Below, piece after piece: positions 32,177-40,592 of a stretch of DNA of 48,421 nucleotides. The position numbers were made by a program, and so were the translations under genes. This DNA is from JBBIIC01 sp037446725 (GTDB taxonomy: Bacteria; Actinomycetota; Coriobacteriia; Anaerosomatales; SLCP01). Where the stretch lies: positions 1-48,421 of the forward strand of contig JBBIIC010000019.1 in NCBI GenBank assembly GCA_037446725.1, read 5' to 3'. Positions within the stretch are counted from its first letter, which is position 1. Every line of letters begins with the position of its first letter. Under the pieces are notes generated by a model. It saw only the letters and a program-made list of their open reading frames with translations. It had not been told where the DNA came from and ran no database searches.

Positions 32177-32584
32177 ATGGCGCGCAAACGACTCGACCTC
32201 ATGTTCCCGCCGCGCCAGGCGACGAAGGCGATCACGTATCACCTCGTGAAGGACTTCGACCTCGTCCCCAACATCCTGCGCGCCCAGATCCAGCCGGGCC
32301 AGGAGGGTCGCATGCTGCTCGAGCTGACCGGCGGGCAGGAGCAGTTCGAGCGGGGCATCGCCTTTCTGCGCGCCGAGGGTATCGACGTCCGGGAGGCGGC
32401 GAGCGACATCTGCCTCGACGAGGACCGGTGCGTGGTCTGCGGGCTCTGTACCGCGGTCTGCCGACCGGGCGCGCTCACGCTTGCGCCCGCGAGCTCGGAG
32501 CTCGTGTTCGACAAGGACAAGTGCGTGTATTGTGAGGCGTGCGTGGTCGCCTGCCCCCGCAGGGCCATCACGCTGCGCTTCTAG
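32177..32584 (+). CDS. NIL-domain 4Fe-4S ferredoxin partner of the homocysteine synthase
   Basis: 135 residues: N-terminal NIL domain (LMFPPRQATKAITYHLVKDFDLVPNILRAQIQPGQEGRMLLELTG) followed by a two-cluster ferredoxin with CVVCGLCTAVCRPGAL and CVYCEACVVACPRRAI. This matches MA1822, which supplies electrons for homocysteine formation by the COG1900 protein. Start ATG two bases after the upstream stop. Its presence makes the COG1900 assignment firm. The protein should be cytoplasmic and oxygen-sensitive. Confidence 0.93.
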   Translation: MARKRLDLMFPPRQATKAITYHLVKDFDLVPNILRAQIQPGQEGRMLLELTGGQEQFERGIAFLRAEGIDVREAASDICLDEDRCVVCGLCTAVCRPGALTLAPASSELVFDKDKCVYCEACVVACPRRAITLRF

Positions 32585-32660
32585 ATGCCGGACGCCACAG
32601 CGGGGGATCCCGCTGCACCGCCTGCAAGACGCACTCGTACAGGAAGGACCGCGAGTAGAT

Positions 32661-35105
32661 ATGCCCGACATCCTCACACGCCTGGGACGCGAGGTGCTCG
32701 TCGTCGACGGGGCGTTCGGAACGATGCTGCAGCGGGCGGGCATCCCGCCCGAGCAGTGCCCCGAGCAGCTCAACCTGACCGGTCCGGAGATCGTCTCGGC
32801 CATCCACCACGACTACATGCTCGCCGGTGCGGACTGTGTCACGACGAACTCGTTCGGCGGCTCCCGCCCTAAGCTCGACGAGTACGGGCTGGGCGACCAG
32901 GTCGCCGAGCTCAACCGTGCTGCGGTACGGGTCGCCCGGGCTTCCGGCGCCACCCACGTGCTGGCCGACGTGGGCCCGACGGGACTCGTCCTCGAGCCGC
33001 TCGGCACACTCGCCTTCGAGCAGGCCTTCGAGTACTTCTTCGAGCAGATCGCCGCGCTGGCGGCCGAGGGGCCCGATGCGATCATCGTCGAGACCATGAC
33101 TGACATCGCCGAGGCGCGTTGCGCGGTGCTGGCCGCCCGCTCGGCGTGCGACCTGCCGGTCATCGCATCGGTGACGTTCGGGCACGGCGGTGTGATGGAC
33201 ATCTCGGGCACGGACCCGGTGACCGCCGCGGTGATTCTCCAGGCCGCCGGCGCGAGCGCGGTCGGGATGAACTGCGGGCTCGGGCCCGAGCAGATGCTGT
33301 CGCTCGTCGAGGCGATGGCGGGCGCGACCGCGCTTCCCGTCGTCGTGCAGCCTAACGCGGGCCTCCCGCAGCTCGTGGACGGGCGAACGGTCTTTCCGGG
33401 CACAGCCGATGAGATGGGTGCGTACGCCGCGCGCTTCGTCGCCGCCGGTGCGTCGCTCGTGGGCTCGTGCTGTGGCTCCTCGCCTGCGTTCACCGGCGCG
33501 ATCGTCGACTTCGCCAAGACGCTCACGGCCGTCGAGGGACGTGCGGGGCTTCCGGGTGCGGTGATAGCCGGTCCGCGCCGAACGGTGCAGATCGGCGCGG
33601 GTGCGCCCATCGCGATCATCGGCGAGCGCATCAACCCCACCGGCAAGCCCGCCCTCGCCGATTCGCTGCGCACCGGTTCGATGTCGGTGGTCCGGCAGTT
33701 CGCGGCCGAGCAGGCGCACGCCGGCGCGAGCGCGCTCGACGTCAACGTCGGGGCGGCCGGCGTGGATGCGTCCGTCGCGCTCCGCGCATCCGTGCTTGCC
33801 CTTGCCGGGGCGAGTGACCTACCGCTGGTGCTCGACAACACCGACGCCGCGGCGCTCGAACCCGCCCTGCGCATCTACCCGGGCCGCGCGCTCATCAACT
33901 CGGTGAGCGGCTCGGCCGAGTCGCTCGACACCATCCTCCCGCTCGCGAAGCGCTATGGCGCCGCGGTGGTGGCGCTCGCGCTCGACGACGACGGCATCCC
34001 GGCCGACGCCGCAGGGCGCGTGGCAATCGTCGAGTGCATCCGCGAGCGCGCACACGCAGCGGGTCTGCGCGACGCCGACCTGCTCGTCGACACGCTCGTG
34101 ATGACGGCGGCAACCGACGCCGAGGCGCCCCGTACGACCGTGGACGCGCTGAGTGCGGTGCGCGCCTCGGGGCTCGCGACGCTTGCGGGCGTGAGCAACG
34201 TCAGTCACGGGCTACCTTCGCGTCCCGAGCTTAACGCGGCGTTCATCGCGGTCGCGGCCCCTGCCGGCTTGGATGCTGCCATCGTCAATCCGGGAGATGC
34301 GGTGGTGAGCGCCGCCATCGAGGTGGCGAATGCCGCGCGGACAGCGGGCACCGACCTCGACGCGCATGGGGACGCGTGGAAGGCATGGGACGCGGCGTAC
34401 GCCGCCGCGCTCGCCCGCGCCGCCGCCGGCGACGCGGGCGAGGCGCCCGCTGCGGGTGCGGGCGCCGGCGACCTGCGCACCGACGCCGGGCGGCTTGCCG
34501 ATTCGGTGACGCGCGGCGACAGCGACGGTGCCCCCGCGCTCGTCGACGCGGTCATCTCCGACGGTATGCCCGCCGACCGCGTGATCAGCGAGGTCCTCAC
34601 TCCTGCGATTCAGCGGCTCGGCGACGCGTTCGGCCGGGGCGAGGCGTTCCTGCCCCAGCTCATGGTGGCAGCCGAAGCGATGAAGGCCGCCGTAGCGCGC
34701 GTGAGGTCCTACCTGCCCGAGGACGCCGGCGCATCGGAGGGGCGCGTGGTCTTTGCTACCGTGAAGGGTGACATCCATTCCATCGGCAAGGACATCTGTG
34801 TGTCGCTGCTCGCAAGCCAGGGTTTCGTGGTGGTCGATCTCGGGGTCGACGTGCCCGCTGAGCGCGTGCTCGATGCGTCGCGCGAGGCCGATGCGGTCTG
34901 TCTGTCGGCGCTCATGACGACGACGTTGCCTGCGATGGAGGCGACGGTCCGCGCTCTTGCCGAGCGCGACGCGGCGCTGCCGGTGTTCGTCGGGGGCGCC
35001 GTGGTGACCGGACCGTGGGCCGAGAGCATCGGCGCGGGGTACTCTGACGACGCCCCGGGCTGCGTGAACGCGGTTCGCGAGGCGATCGGGGCGAGGAGAG
35101 GCTAG
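32661..35105 (+). CDS. metH: Cobalamin-dependent methionine synthase without the reactivation domain
   Basis: 814 residues. Homocysteine-binding barrel (1-about 300) with VDGAFGTML and zinc cysteines Cys205 (GMNCGLG), Cys270 and Cys271 (VGSCCG); pterin-binding barrel (about 315-590) starting AIIGERINPTGKPAL and including QFAAEQAHAGASALDVNVG and VLDNTDAAALEPALRIYPGRALINSVSG; B12 cap helices (VISDGMPADRVISEVLTPAIQRLGDAFGRGEAFLPQLM); and B12-binding Rossmann domain with GDIHSIG (about 703-709; His is the cobalt ligand). The SAM-binding reactivation domain (about 330 residues in E. coli MetH) is missing, as in many anaerobes. ATG at 32661 is used; an upstream open frame overlaps the NIL gene and is shadow. 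Confidence 0.94.
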   Translation: MPDILTRLGREVLVVDGAFGTMLQRAGIPPEQCPEQLNLTGPEIVSAIHHDYMLAGADCVTTNSFGGSRPKLDEYGLGDQVAELNRAAVRVARASGATHVLADVGPTGLVLEPLGTLAFEQAFEYFFEQIAALAAEGPDAIIVETMTDIAEARCAVLAARSACDLPVIASVTFGHGGVMDISGTDPVTAAVILQAAGASAVGMNCGLGPEQMLSLVEAMAGATALPVVVQPNAGLPQLVDGRTVFPGTADEMGAYAARFVAAGASLVGSCCGSSPAFTGAIVDFAKTLTAVEGRAGLPGAVIAGPRRTVQIGAGAPIAIIGERINPTGKPALADSLRTGSMSVVRQFAAEQAHAGASALDVNVGAAGVDASVALRASVLALAGASDLPLVLDNTDAAALEPALRIYPGRALINSVSGSAESLDTILPLAKRYGAAVVALALDDDGIPADAAGRVAIVECIRERAHAAGLRDADLLVDTLVMTAATDAEAPRTTVDALSAVRASGLATLAGVSNVSHGLPSRPELNAAFIAVAAPAGLDAAIVNPGDAVVSAAIEVANAARTAGTDLDAHGDAWKAWDAAYAAALARAAAGDAGEAPAAGAGAGDLRTDAGRLADSVTRGDSDGAPALVDAVISDGMPADRVISEVLTPAIQRLGDAFGRGEAFLPQLMVAAEAMKAAVARVRSYLPEDAGASEGRVVFATVKGDIHSIGKDICVSLLASQGFVVVDLGVDVPAERVLDASREADAVCLSALMTTTLPAMEATVRALAERDAALPVFVGGAVVTGPWAESIGAGYSDDAPGCVNAVREAIGARRG

Positions 35106-35813
35106 ATGATCATCACGAGACCCCGCGAGTGGGAGCGCATCCTCCACAACCTCGACGAGGTCAGGGCACGTTCTGTCTTCATCATGGGCTGCGGGCAGTG
35201 CGCCACCGTCGCCAGGACCGGAGGCGAGGAGGAGATCCTCGAAGCGACGAGCAGACTCGAGGCCTCGGGTTATGCGGTCACCGGCTGGGCTGTCGGCGAG
35301 GTCGCCTGCCACTCCGGGGGCACGAAACTCGAGACGAGGCGCAACGCCGGGAGCATCGAAGGCGCCGATGCCGTACTCGTGCTCTCGTGCGGTGCCGGCG
35401 TGCAGACCGTGGCCGACGCGACCGCCAAACCGGTCTTCCCGGGCCTAGAGAGCGTGTTTCTCGGCAACGTCGTGCGCCACGGCGTGTTCGAGGAGCGCTG
35501 CCAGATGTGCGGGGACTGCGTTCTCGACCTCACCGCGGGCATCTGCCCGGTAACCACGTGTCCAAAGGGGCTCCTCAACGGGCCGTGCGGAGGGATGTGG
35601 GACGGCATGTGCGAGGTGCTGACCGACCGCGAGTGTACGCACGTCCGCATCCAGCGCCGCCTCGCCGAGCAGGGGAGGACCGCGGCGCACTCGGTCGTCC
35701 CGCCGAAGGACTTCAGCGCGAAGCTCAAGCCCGGCAGCGTCAACCTGCGCGAGGGCCGTGCGCGCACAGGCCGGACGCATGCCGGCACCGGCGAGGGCGA
35801 GAAGAGCCGATGA
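35106..35813 (+). CDS. metV: Methylenetetrahydrofolate reductase-associated Fe-S protein (MetV-like)
   Basis: 235 residues with the MTHFR C-terminal-type domain: IMGCGQCATVARTGGEEEILE, VGEVACHSGG, VLSCGAGVQTVAD, then CQMCGDCVLDLTAGICPVTTCPKGLLNGPCGGMWDGMCEV. The many cysteines suggest iron-sulfur or zinc centres. In acetogens MetV partners MetF and gives the reductase its ferredoxin or NADH link. ATG directly follows the metH stop, and the TGA overlaps the metF ATG (ATGA), so MetV and MetF are probably made as a complex. The C-terminal 40 residues are polar and likely disordered. Confidence 0.9.
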   Translation: MIITRPREWERILHNLDEVRARSVFIMGCGQCATVARTGGEEEILEATSRLEASGYAVTGWAVGEVACHSGGTKLETRRNAGSIEGADAVLVLSCGAGVQTVADATAKPVFPGLESVFLGNVVRHGVFEERCQMCGDCVLDLTAGICPVTTCPKGLLNGPCGGMWDGMCEVLTDRECTHVRIQRRLAEQGRTAAHSVVPPKDFSAKLKPGSVNLREGRARTGRTHAGTGEGEKSR

Positions 35814-36682
35814 GCCGGCTTCGGGAGCTGCTCGAGCGCGGTCAGTTCGTGGTGACGGGCGAGATCGCCCCGCCGCTCGGCACGGACATGAGCGCGATGA
35901 TGCGCTCGGTCGAGATACTCGGCCCGGTGACGCATGCGCTCAACGTGACCGACAACCAGGGTGCGACCCTGCACCTCTCGAGCCTGGCCGCCTCTCGAGC
36001 GGTGCTCGAAGCTGGATACGAGCCGATCTTCCAGCAGACCTGCCGTGACCGAAACCGGCTCGCGCTCCAGTCCGACCTGCTCGCAGCCGCCACCCTCGGG
36101 CTGCAGGACGTGCTGATAGTCACTGGCGACGACCCGCGCGGCGGCGACCACCCCCAGGCCAAGGGCGTCTTTGACCTCGACTCCACGCAGCTCATCGAGA
36201 TCGCGTCCGGCATGAACGAGGGTCGCGACATGCTCGGCCGGGAGATGGTCGGCGCCACCGACTTCTACATCGGCGCGGCGGCCTTCCCCGAAGCGGAGCC
36301 GTTCGACATCCAGTCGATGCGCGCCGTGAGAAAGATCGAGGCCGGAGCGCGATTCTTCCAGACGCAAGCCATCATGGACGTGGAGCGGTTCGCCGAGGCG
36401 GTCGAGGTGTGGCGGCCGCACGGCGTGAAGGTGATCGCCGGCATCCTGCTACTCAAGAGCCCCCGCGTCATCGACTTCATCAACACGCGGCTGGCCGGCC
36501 TCATGGTCCCCGACGCCCTGGCCGACCGTATCCGGAGAGCGAGCGACCCGTTCGAGGAGTCGGTGCGGTTGGCGACCGAGCAGGTGCGAGCGATGCGCGA
36601 GATTGCCGACGGTGTGCACATCATGCCGCTCGGCGCCGATGAGGCGGTCGTCCGCATCCTGGAGGGCGCGGGGGTCGCGTAG
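35810..36682 (+). CDS. metF: Methylenetetrahydrofolate reductase
   Basis: 290-residue FAD-dependent TIM-barrel enzyme reducing methylenetetrahydrofolate to methyltetrahydrofolate, the methyl donor for MetH. Seen: VVTGEIAPPLGTDMSAMMRSVEIL, LNVTDNQGATLHLSSLAASRAV, QQTCRDRNRLALQSDLLAAATLGLQDVLIVTGDDPRG, DFYIGAAAFPEAEPFDIQSM, KIEAGARFFQTQAIMDVERFAEAV and IAGILLLKSPRVIDFIN. ATG at 35810 overlaps the metV stop. It closes the T-box operon; the convergent thiF gene ends 39 bases further. Confidence 0.95.
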   Translation: MSRLRELLERGQFVVTGEIAPPLGTDMSAMMRSVEILGPVTHALNVTDNQGATLHLSSLAASRAVLEAGYEPIFQQTCRDRNRLALQSDLLAAATLGLQDVLIVTGDDPRGGDHPQAKGVFDLDSTQLIEIASGMNEGRDMLGREMVGATDFYIGAAAFPEAEPFDIQSMRAVRKIEAGARFFQTQAIMDVERFAEAVEVWRPHGVKVIAGILLLKSPRVIDFINTRLAGLMVPDALADRIRRASDPFEESVRLATEQVRAMREIADGVHIMPLGADEAVVRILEGAGVA

Positions 36683-36721
36683 CGGTAGCAGTGCCGAAGC
36701 CACGCGCCGCCCGCTGCCGCG

Positions 36722-37360
36722 CTACGGCTCCTCGTAGCCGAGCAGGATGCGGATGGCCGCGTGCGCCTGGTGCGCAGCGGCGACCATCACCCGCGAGGCG
36801 AGCAGCGGCAGCCCGTCGCGGACGTCGCTGCGGCAGTCCCCGACGAGGTAGAAGTGCTCGCCCACGCGCTCTGTGACCACTTCGTTGGCGGGCGCTACAC
36901 CGGCGAGCCCCGACGCGCTGACGAGCGGCAGGTCAGGGGCTTCGGTGCAGAGCACGTTGGCGATCATGGCTTTCGCCTCGGCACGGTCGACGGCCTCGAT
37001 GACGACGTCGGCGTCTTGTACTGTCGCCAGAAGGTTGTCGGGAGTCATGCACTCGTGGACGATGGCGAGCTCAACGTCCGGCGCGACCCGGCGTAGCGTC
37101 TCGGCGAGCGCTTCGGCCTTGGGGCAGCCGATCTGGTCGCGGAAGAACATCTGGCGGTTCAGATTGCCGACCTCGACCACATCGAAGTCGACCAATGTGA
37201 GACGGCCGACACCCGAACGCACGAGCATCAGGGCGGCGTTGCTGCCGAGGCCTCCGCAGCCGATGATCGCGACGTGTGAGGCCGCGAGGCGTGCCCGCAG
37301 AGCAGGGTCGTCGGTCGGCTCGAGAGCTGGAGGGCAGGTGTTCGCGTCCGGCCGAACCAT
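36722..37360 (-). CDS. thiF: ThiF/MoeB-family sulfur-carrier adenylyltransferase
   Basis: 212 residues, an E1-like enzyme activating the C-terminal glycine of a ThiS/MoaD protein with ATP. Nucleotide-binding HVAIIGCGGLGSNAALMLVRSGVGRLTLVDFDVVEVGNLNRQMFF with the Arg and Asp of the adenylation site, then CMTPDNLL, VVIEAVDRAEAKAM and SASGLAGVAPANEV. Shorter than E. coli MoeB and lacking its rhodanese partner, like the clostridial ThiF. It lies two bases after the MoaD gene in the aldehyde oxidoreductase operon, so molybdopterin (tungsten cofactor) synthesis is more likely than thiamine, although both families look alike. Confidence 0.88.
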   Translation of the reverse strand: MVRPDANTCPPALEPTDDPALRARLAASHVAIIGCGGLGSNAALMLVRSGVGRLTLVDFDVVEVGNLNRQMFFRDQIGCPKAEALAETLRRVAPDVELAIVHECMTPDNLLATVQDADVVIEAVDRAEAKAMIANVLCTEAPDLPLVSASGLAGVAPANEVVTERVGEHFYLVGDCRSDVRDGLPLLASRVMVAAAHQAHAAIRILLGYEEP

Positions 37361-37362
37361 CG

Positions 37363-37602
37363 CTAGCCGCCTGCGACCGGCGGGAAGATTGCGAGGCGGT
37401 CTCCGGGGGAGAGCACCGAGTCGTCAGTCGCGTGCTTGCTGTTGACGAAGACCACGCGCGGTTCGTCGGGCAGCTCCAGCATCTCGATCACGTCACCGAC
37501 GGTCGCGCCGTCAGGCACGTCGAACGCACGCGCCCCGCGGCCCGAGGCCCCGTCGGGCTGGAACTTCGAGAGGTATGCGAACAGGGCGACGTCGATCTGC
37601 AT
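37363..37602 (-). CDS. moaD: MoaD/ThiS-family sulfur carrier protein
   Basis: 79 residues with a beta-grasp fold: IDVALFAYLSKFQPDGASGRGARAFDVPDGATVGDVIEMLELPDEPRVVFVNSKHATDDSVLSPGDRLAIFPPVAGG. The C-terminal GG is the site of adenylation and thiocarboxylation. VFVNSKHATDD...DGDxLAIFPPVAGG is closer to MoaD than to ThiS. It sits 67 bases after the oxidoreductase gene and 2 bases before thiF. AOR enzymes need a bis-pyranopterin tungsten cofactor, which explains a dedicated MoaD. Confidence 0.9.
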   Translation of the reverse strand: MQIDVALFAYLSKFQPDGASGRGARAFDVPDGATVGDVIEMLELPDEPRVVFVNSKHATDDSVLSPGDRLAIFPPVAGG

Positions 37603-37669
37603 GACCGGGATCCTTCACGCGGTGAGCGGAGCGGGTACGGCTGACGCGCCGTACCCGCTCCGGCAAGAC

Positions 37670-39451
37670 CTATACCAGACCCATCTCCTTGGCTGTCTCC
37701 GGCACCCAATCGAACACGCTGTCGAGGTCTTCGTCGGAAACCTGGAAGACGATGTTGTGGGGCGGAAGCGGCACCTTCTTGAAGAACTCGGGCAGCCGGT
37801 CGTCGGCCGCGGTGAAGCCGGCCTTCTCGTTGAAGAGCCGCTCGAAGACGAGCGTCTCCTTACCCAGCTGCATCAGTGCGTCGGCGTCCCACTCGTCACC
37901 GGTGTGCGCCTGCACCATGTCGTGGATCGCGGTGAACGCATCCGGGATGTCCAGCACGGCGAACGCGACGAAGATGCAGAGCCCCACGCTGTCGAGCATC
38001 GCGGTCGCGATCTGAAGGTTCTTGGAGAGCTCGGCCTGTCCGTCAGGCTTGAGGGGGTCGACGTTTCCGCCGACGCTCAAGATATTGGCGGTGATGGTGT
38101 AGCCGGCGGTGTGGTCGGCCCCCATCGTCGAGGTCGCGTACGTGACGCCGATGCCCATGACCGGGCGCGGGTCGTACGCGGGCAGCGCCTGGCCCTTGAC
38201 GACCGGGATGTGCTCCACACCGAACGCCTTGCCTGTAGCAAGCGCGCCGTCCCAGAGTACCTTGCCCGGCTCCCCGCCGGTCGCGCCGCTCATGAGCGCG
38301 TCAAGCGCGCCCTTGCCATCGCCGAACGCGATCTTGCCGGAGTCCATGTAGACGGCGAGCGTGGCTCCCATCTCGATGGTGTCCAGGCCCAGGTCGCCGC
38401 AGGCGCGGTCGAGCTCGGCGATCTCGTCGAGGTCGCCGATGCCACAGTCCGCACCCATCGACCAGACAGTCTCGTACTCCGGACCCTTGGTCTTGTAGTG
38501 GCCGTCCTTGTCCATCCAGTACCGGGAGCACTGGATGGTGCAGCCGGTGTGGCAGCCGTGGTGTTCGTGTCCGCCACGGGCCTTGATCGTCTCGGCCTGG
38601 CGCTCGCCACCGACGTCGTCGGCGTGCTCGAACGAGCCCTCCGAGAAGTTGCGGGTCGGCAATCCGCCTGCCTCGGAAAGGATGTTCGTGAGCACGTTGG
38701 TCCCATACGCGGGCAGCGCCTGACCGGTGACTGCGTGCTCCTTGAGAGCGGAAGCGAAGCGCTTGATAGCCGCCTGGAAGGCCTCCTTGTCGGCGTGCTC
38801 GGTGTAGGGCAGGCCCTTGTCCGAGACGACGATGGCCTTCAGGCCCTTGCTGCCCATCACCGCGCCGAGGCCTCCGCGGCCCGCGAAGCGGTTGGGATAG
38901 CCCTTCGGGTCGGAAACGGCGATGCCCGCTGCCTTGGCGCCGGCCTCACCCGCGGGTCCGTTCTGGATGGTCGAGTACCGGTCGCCCTCCGGGCGCGTCT
39001 TCGCGATTTCGTCGGCCAACTCATAGTTGCCGAGCCCTGCCCATGAGTCGACGCGCTCCAGCGTGGCCGAGCCGTCGGCCTCGATGACGAGGCAGTACCG
39101 GGCGGCCGGGTCGGCGGGCTTGCCGCTCACGATGACGGCCGCGATGCCGATGCGTGCGAGCGCGTGTGCTGCCTGGCCGCCGGCGTTCGACTCCTTTATG
39201 CCGCCGGTGAGCGGGCTCTTCGCGCCGACCGACAGGCGGCCGCCGTTCGGGGCGCTCGTTCCGCCGAGCAGGCCCGGCGAGAAGACGAGGACGTTGTGCG
39301 GACCGAGCGGGTCGGCGTCAGCCGGCACCTCAGAGAACACGATGGCGTCAGTCAGGGCCCGGCCGCCGTAGCGGCGCCATCCATTAGGCAGCGGTTCTCG
39401 CGAAACGCTCAGGTCCGACATGTTGACGCGCAGTAACTCCCTTTTCTTCAT
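37670..39451 (-). CDS. aor: Aldehyde:ferredoxin oxidoreductase family tungstoenzyme
   Basis: 593 residues, the usual length for AOR. N-terminal pterin-binding domain: FVSxxL-type NVLVFSPGLLGGTSAPNGGRLSVGAKSPLTGGIKESNAGG. RFAGRGGLGAVMGSKGLKAIVV and the metal/cluster segment HHGCHTGCTIQC (Cys300, Cys304, Cys308), with the fourth ligand Cys492 in DSVGLCIF. The reaction is oxidation of an aldehyde to an acid with ferredoxin, or the reverse reduction. The CX3CX3C spacing differs from the CX2CX3C of Pyrococcus AOR and is like the E. coli YdhV group, so the substrate may differ. ATG at 39451 has GGAGG upstream. Confidence 0.93.
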   Translation of the reverse strand: MKKRELLRVNMSDLSVSREPLPNGWRRYGGRALTDAIVFSEVPADADPLGPHNVLVFSPGLLGGTSAPNGGRLSVGAKSPLTGGIKESNAGGQAAHALARIGIAAVIVSGKPADPAARYCLVIEADGSATLERVDSWAGLGNYELADEIAKTRPEGDRYSTIQNGPAGEAGAKAAGIAVSDPKGYPNRFAGRGGLGAVMGSKGLKAIVVSDKGLPYTEHADKEAFQAAIKRFASALKEHAVTGQALPAYGTNVLTNILSEAGGLPTRNFSEGSFEHADDVGGERQAETIKARGGHEHHGCHTGCTIQCSRYWMDKDGHYKTKGPEYETVWSMGADCGIGDLDEIAELDRACGDLGLDTIEMGATLAVYMDSGKIAFGDGKGALDALMSGATGGEPGKVLWDGALATGKAFGVEHIPVVKGQALPAYDPRPVMGIGVTYATSTMGADHTAGYTITANILSVGGNVDPLKPDGQAELSKNLQIATAMLDSVGLCIFVAFAVLDIPDAFTAIHDMVQAHTGDEWDADALMQLGKETLVFERLFNEKAGFTAADDRLPEFFKKVPLPPHNIVFQVSDEDLDSVFDWVPETAKEMGLV

Positions 39452-39617
39452 GCGCAGCCTCCAATCGATCGCCGGGATCCGTGACACACAGAAGGGGAGG
39501 GCGCACACCCCCCGTCATAGAGCCTATACCCATGTCGCCCGTGGGTACGGCGCGATGCGCTGTGGAGATACGGAGGAAGCGGAGGGAGCTGTCGAGCGGG
39601 AGCCGAGTCCGCCGGCT

Positions 39618-40454
39618 CTACCAGCTCGCGGCGACGAGGGGAACCGAGCGGCGGTCGGCCAGCGAGAGTGCGTCGTTCGCGCACGACGCCCGGCAGGTCC
39701 CGCAGCCCCAACACGCCTGCTGGTCGAGCACGACCGGGCCGCCGGAGCGCGGCCGCGAGAGCGCGTTGAACGGGCATGCGGGCACGCACGCTCCGCACGC
39801 GGTGCACGACTCCTCGGCGAGGCACGCGACCCATTCGCCCTTCCACATGAGCTTCACACCGTGCTTGAGCGTGAGGTTCATCGCCATGCATCCGCTCGGC
39901 ACGTCGCAGTTGCAGATGGCGGCGATGAACGGCGTCTTGAACGTCCAGACCGTGTGGGCAAGCCCGCGCCGCTCGCACTCCCGCAACGCGGCGAGCGTTC
40001 CTTCCTTGTCGAGGCGCTCGAACGCCGAGACATCCGGCCCGTCGGCATACGAGGACCAGCCCTCGGCAAGCACGTCGTCGACGGGGCGGACGGTGGTGAC
40101 GAGACAGACGCCCTCCTCGGCGTCACGTTGTCCGCGGCACAAGCACGGGATGCGGACGACGCTCGTGGCCATCTCGACGATGCGTTCGCACTCTTCGATC
40201 GGAACCGGCTGCCCGAAGTGGTTGACTTGCATGTGCCGGGACACGCGCTCGCGCATCGGGTCGGCGACGGCCTTCGGCACGAACCGCAATGCGGTCAGGC
40301 CGGCGCGGATCTTCGTGCGGTTCTCCTCGAAGTCGCTGATGAACGAGACGACGTAACCGCGCCGCGCGAGATCGCTCTCGAGATCGGCGGCGTAGTTCTC
40401 CGCCTGCAGGTACCACTTCTCGCCCTCGCCGTGGTGCACGCAGAACTGGCACAT
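39618..40454 (-). CDS. Cys-rich 4Fe-4S ferredoxin-type protein upstream of AOR
   Basis: 278 residues. C-terminal two-cluster ferredoxin: CLAEESCTACGACVPACPFNALSRP and CWGCGTCRASCANDALSL. The N-terminal part carries MCQFCVHHGEGEKWYLQAENYAADLESDLARR, a central IPCLCRGQRDAEEGVCLV and ICNCDVPSGCMAM, giving several extra cysteine pairs that could hold more clusters. This architecture appears near AOR genes, so it is a candidate electron acceptor of that enzyme. ATG at 40454 has GGGAGGGG upstream; a frame extending to 41606 is antisense shadow of lpd. There are 166 bases to the AOR start, with a TATAGG hexamer that could give AOR its own promoter. Confidence 0.85.
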   Translation of the reverse strand: MCQFCVHHGEGEKWYLQAENYAADLESDLARRGYVVSFISDFEENRTKIRAGLTALRFVPKAVADPMRERVSRHMQVNHFGQPVPIEECERIVEMATSVVRIPCLCRGQRDAEEGVCLVTTVRPVDDVLAEGWSSYADGPDVSAFERLDKEGTLAALRECERRGLAHTVWTFKTPFIAAICNCDVPSGCMAMNLTLKHGVKLMWKGEWVACLAEESCTACGACVPACPFNALSRPRSGGPVVLDQQACWGCGTCRASCANDALSLADRRSVPLVAASW

Positions 40455-40485
40455 GGTGCCCCTCCCGGTCATCCCGCTCAGGCAT

Positions 40486-40559
40486 ATCGTACCCGCTCGC
40501 CGCTCATCGCGCAGGACGTGCGCAGGCAGCGACCGTTCGAAACGCGCAGGTGCTAGAAT
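40486..40559. promoter_or_regulatory. Divergent promoters for the AOR operon and lpd
   Basis: On the plus strand TGCTAGAAT (TAGAAT at 40554-40559 with an upstream TG) is an extended -10 element 34 bases before the lpd ATG. On the minus strand TACGAT (40491-40486) is a -10 candidate for the ferredoxin-AOR operon, 32 bases before its ATG. No -35 boxes of quality are seen, so extended -10 recognition or an activator is likely. Confidence 0.5.
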
Positions 40560-40592
40560 GCGCTGCACGTGCGCGGGTGTCGAGGAGGACCG

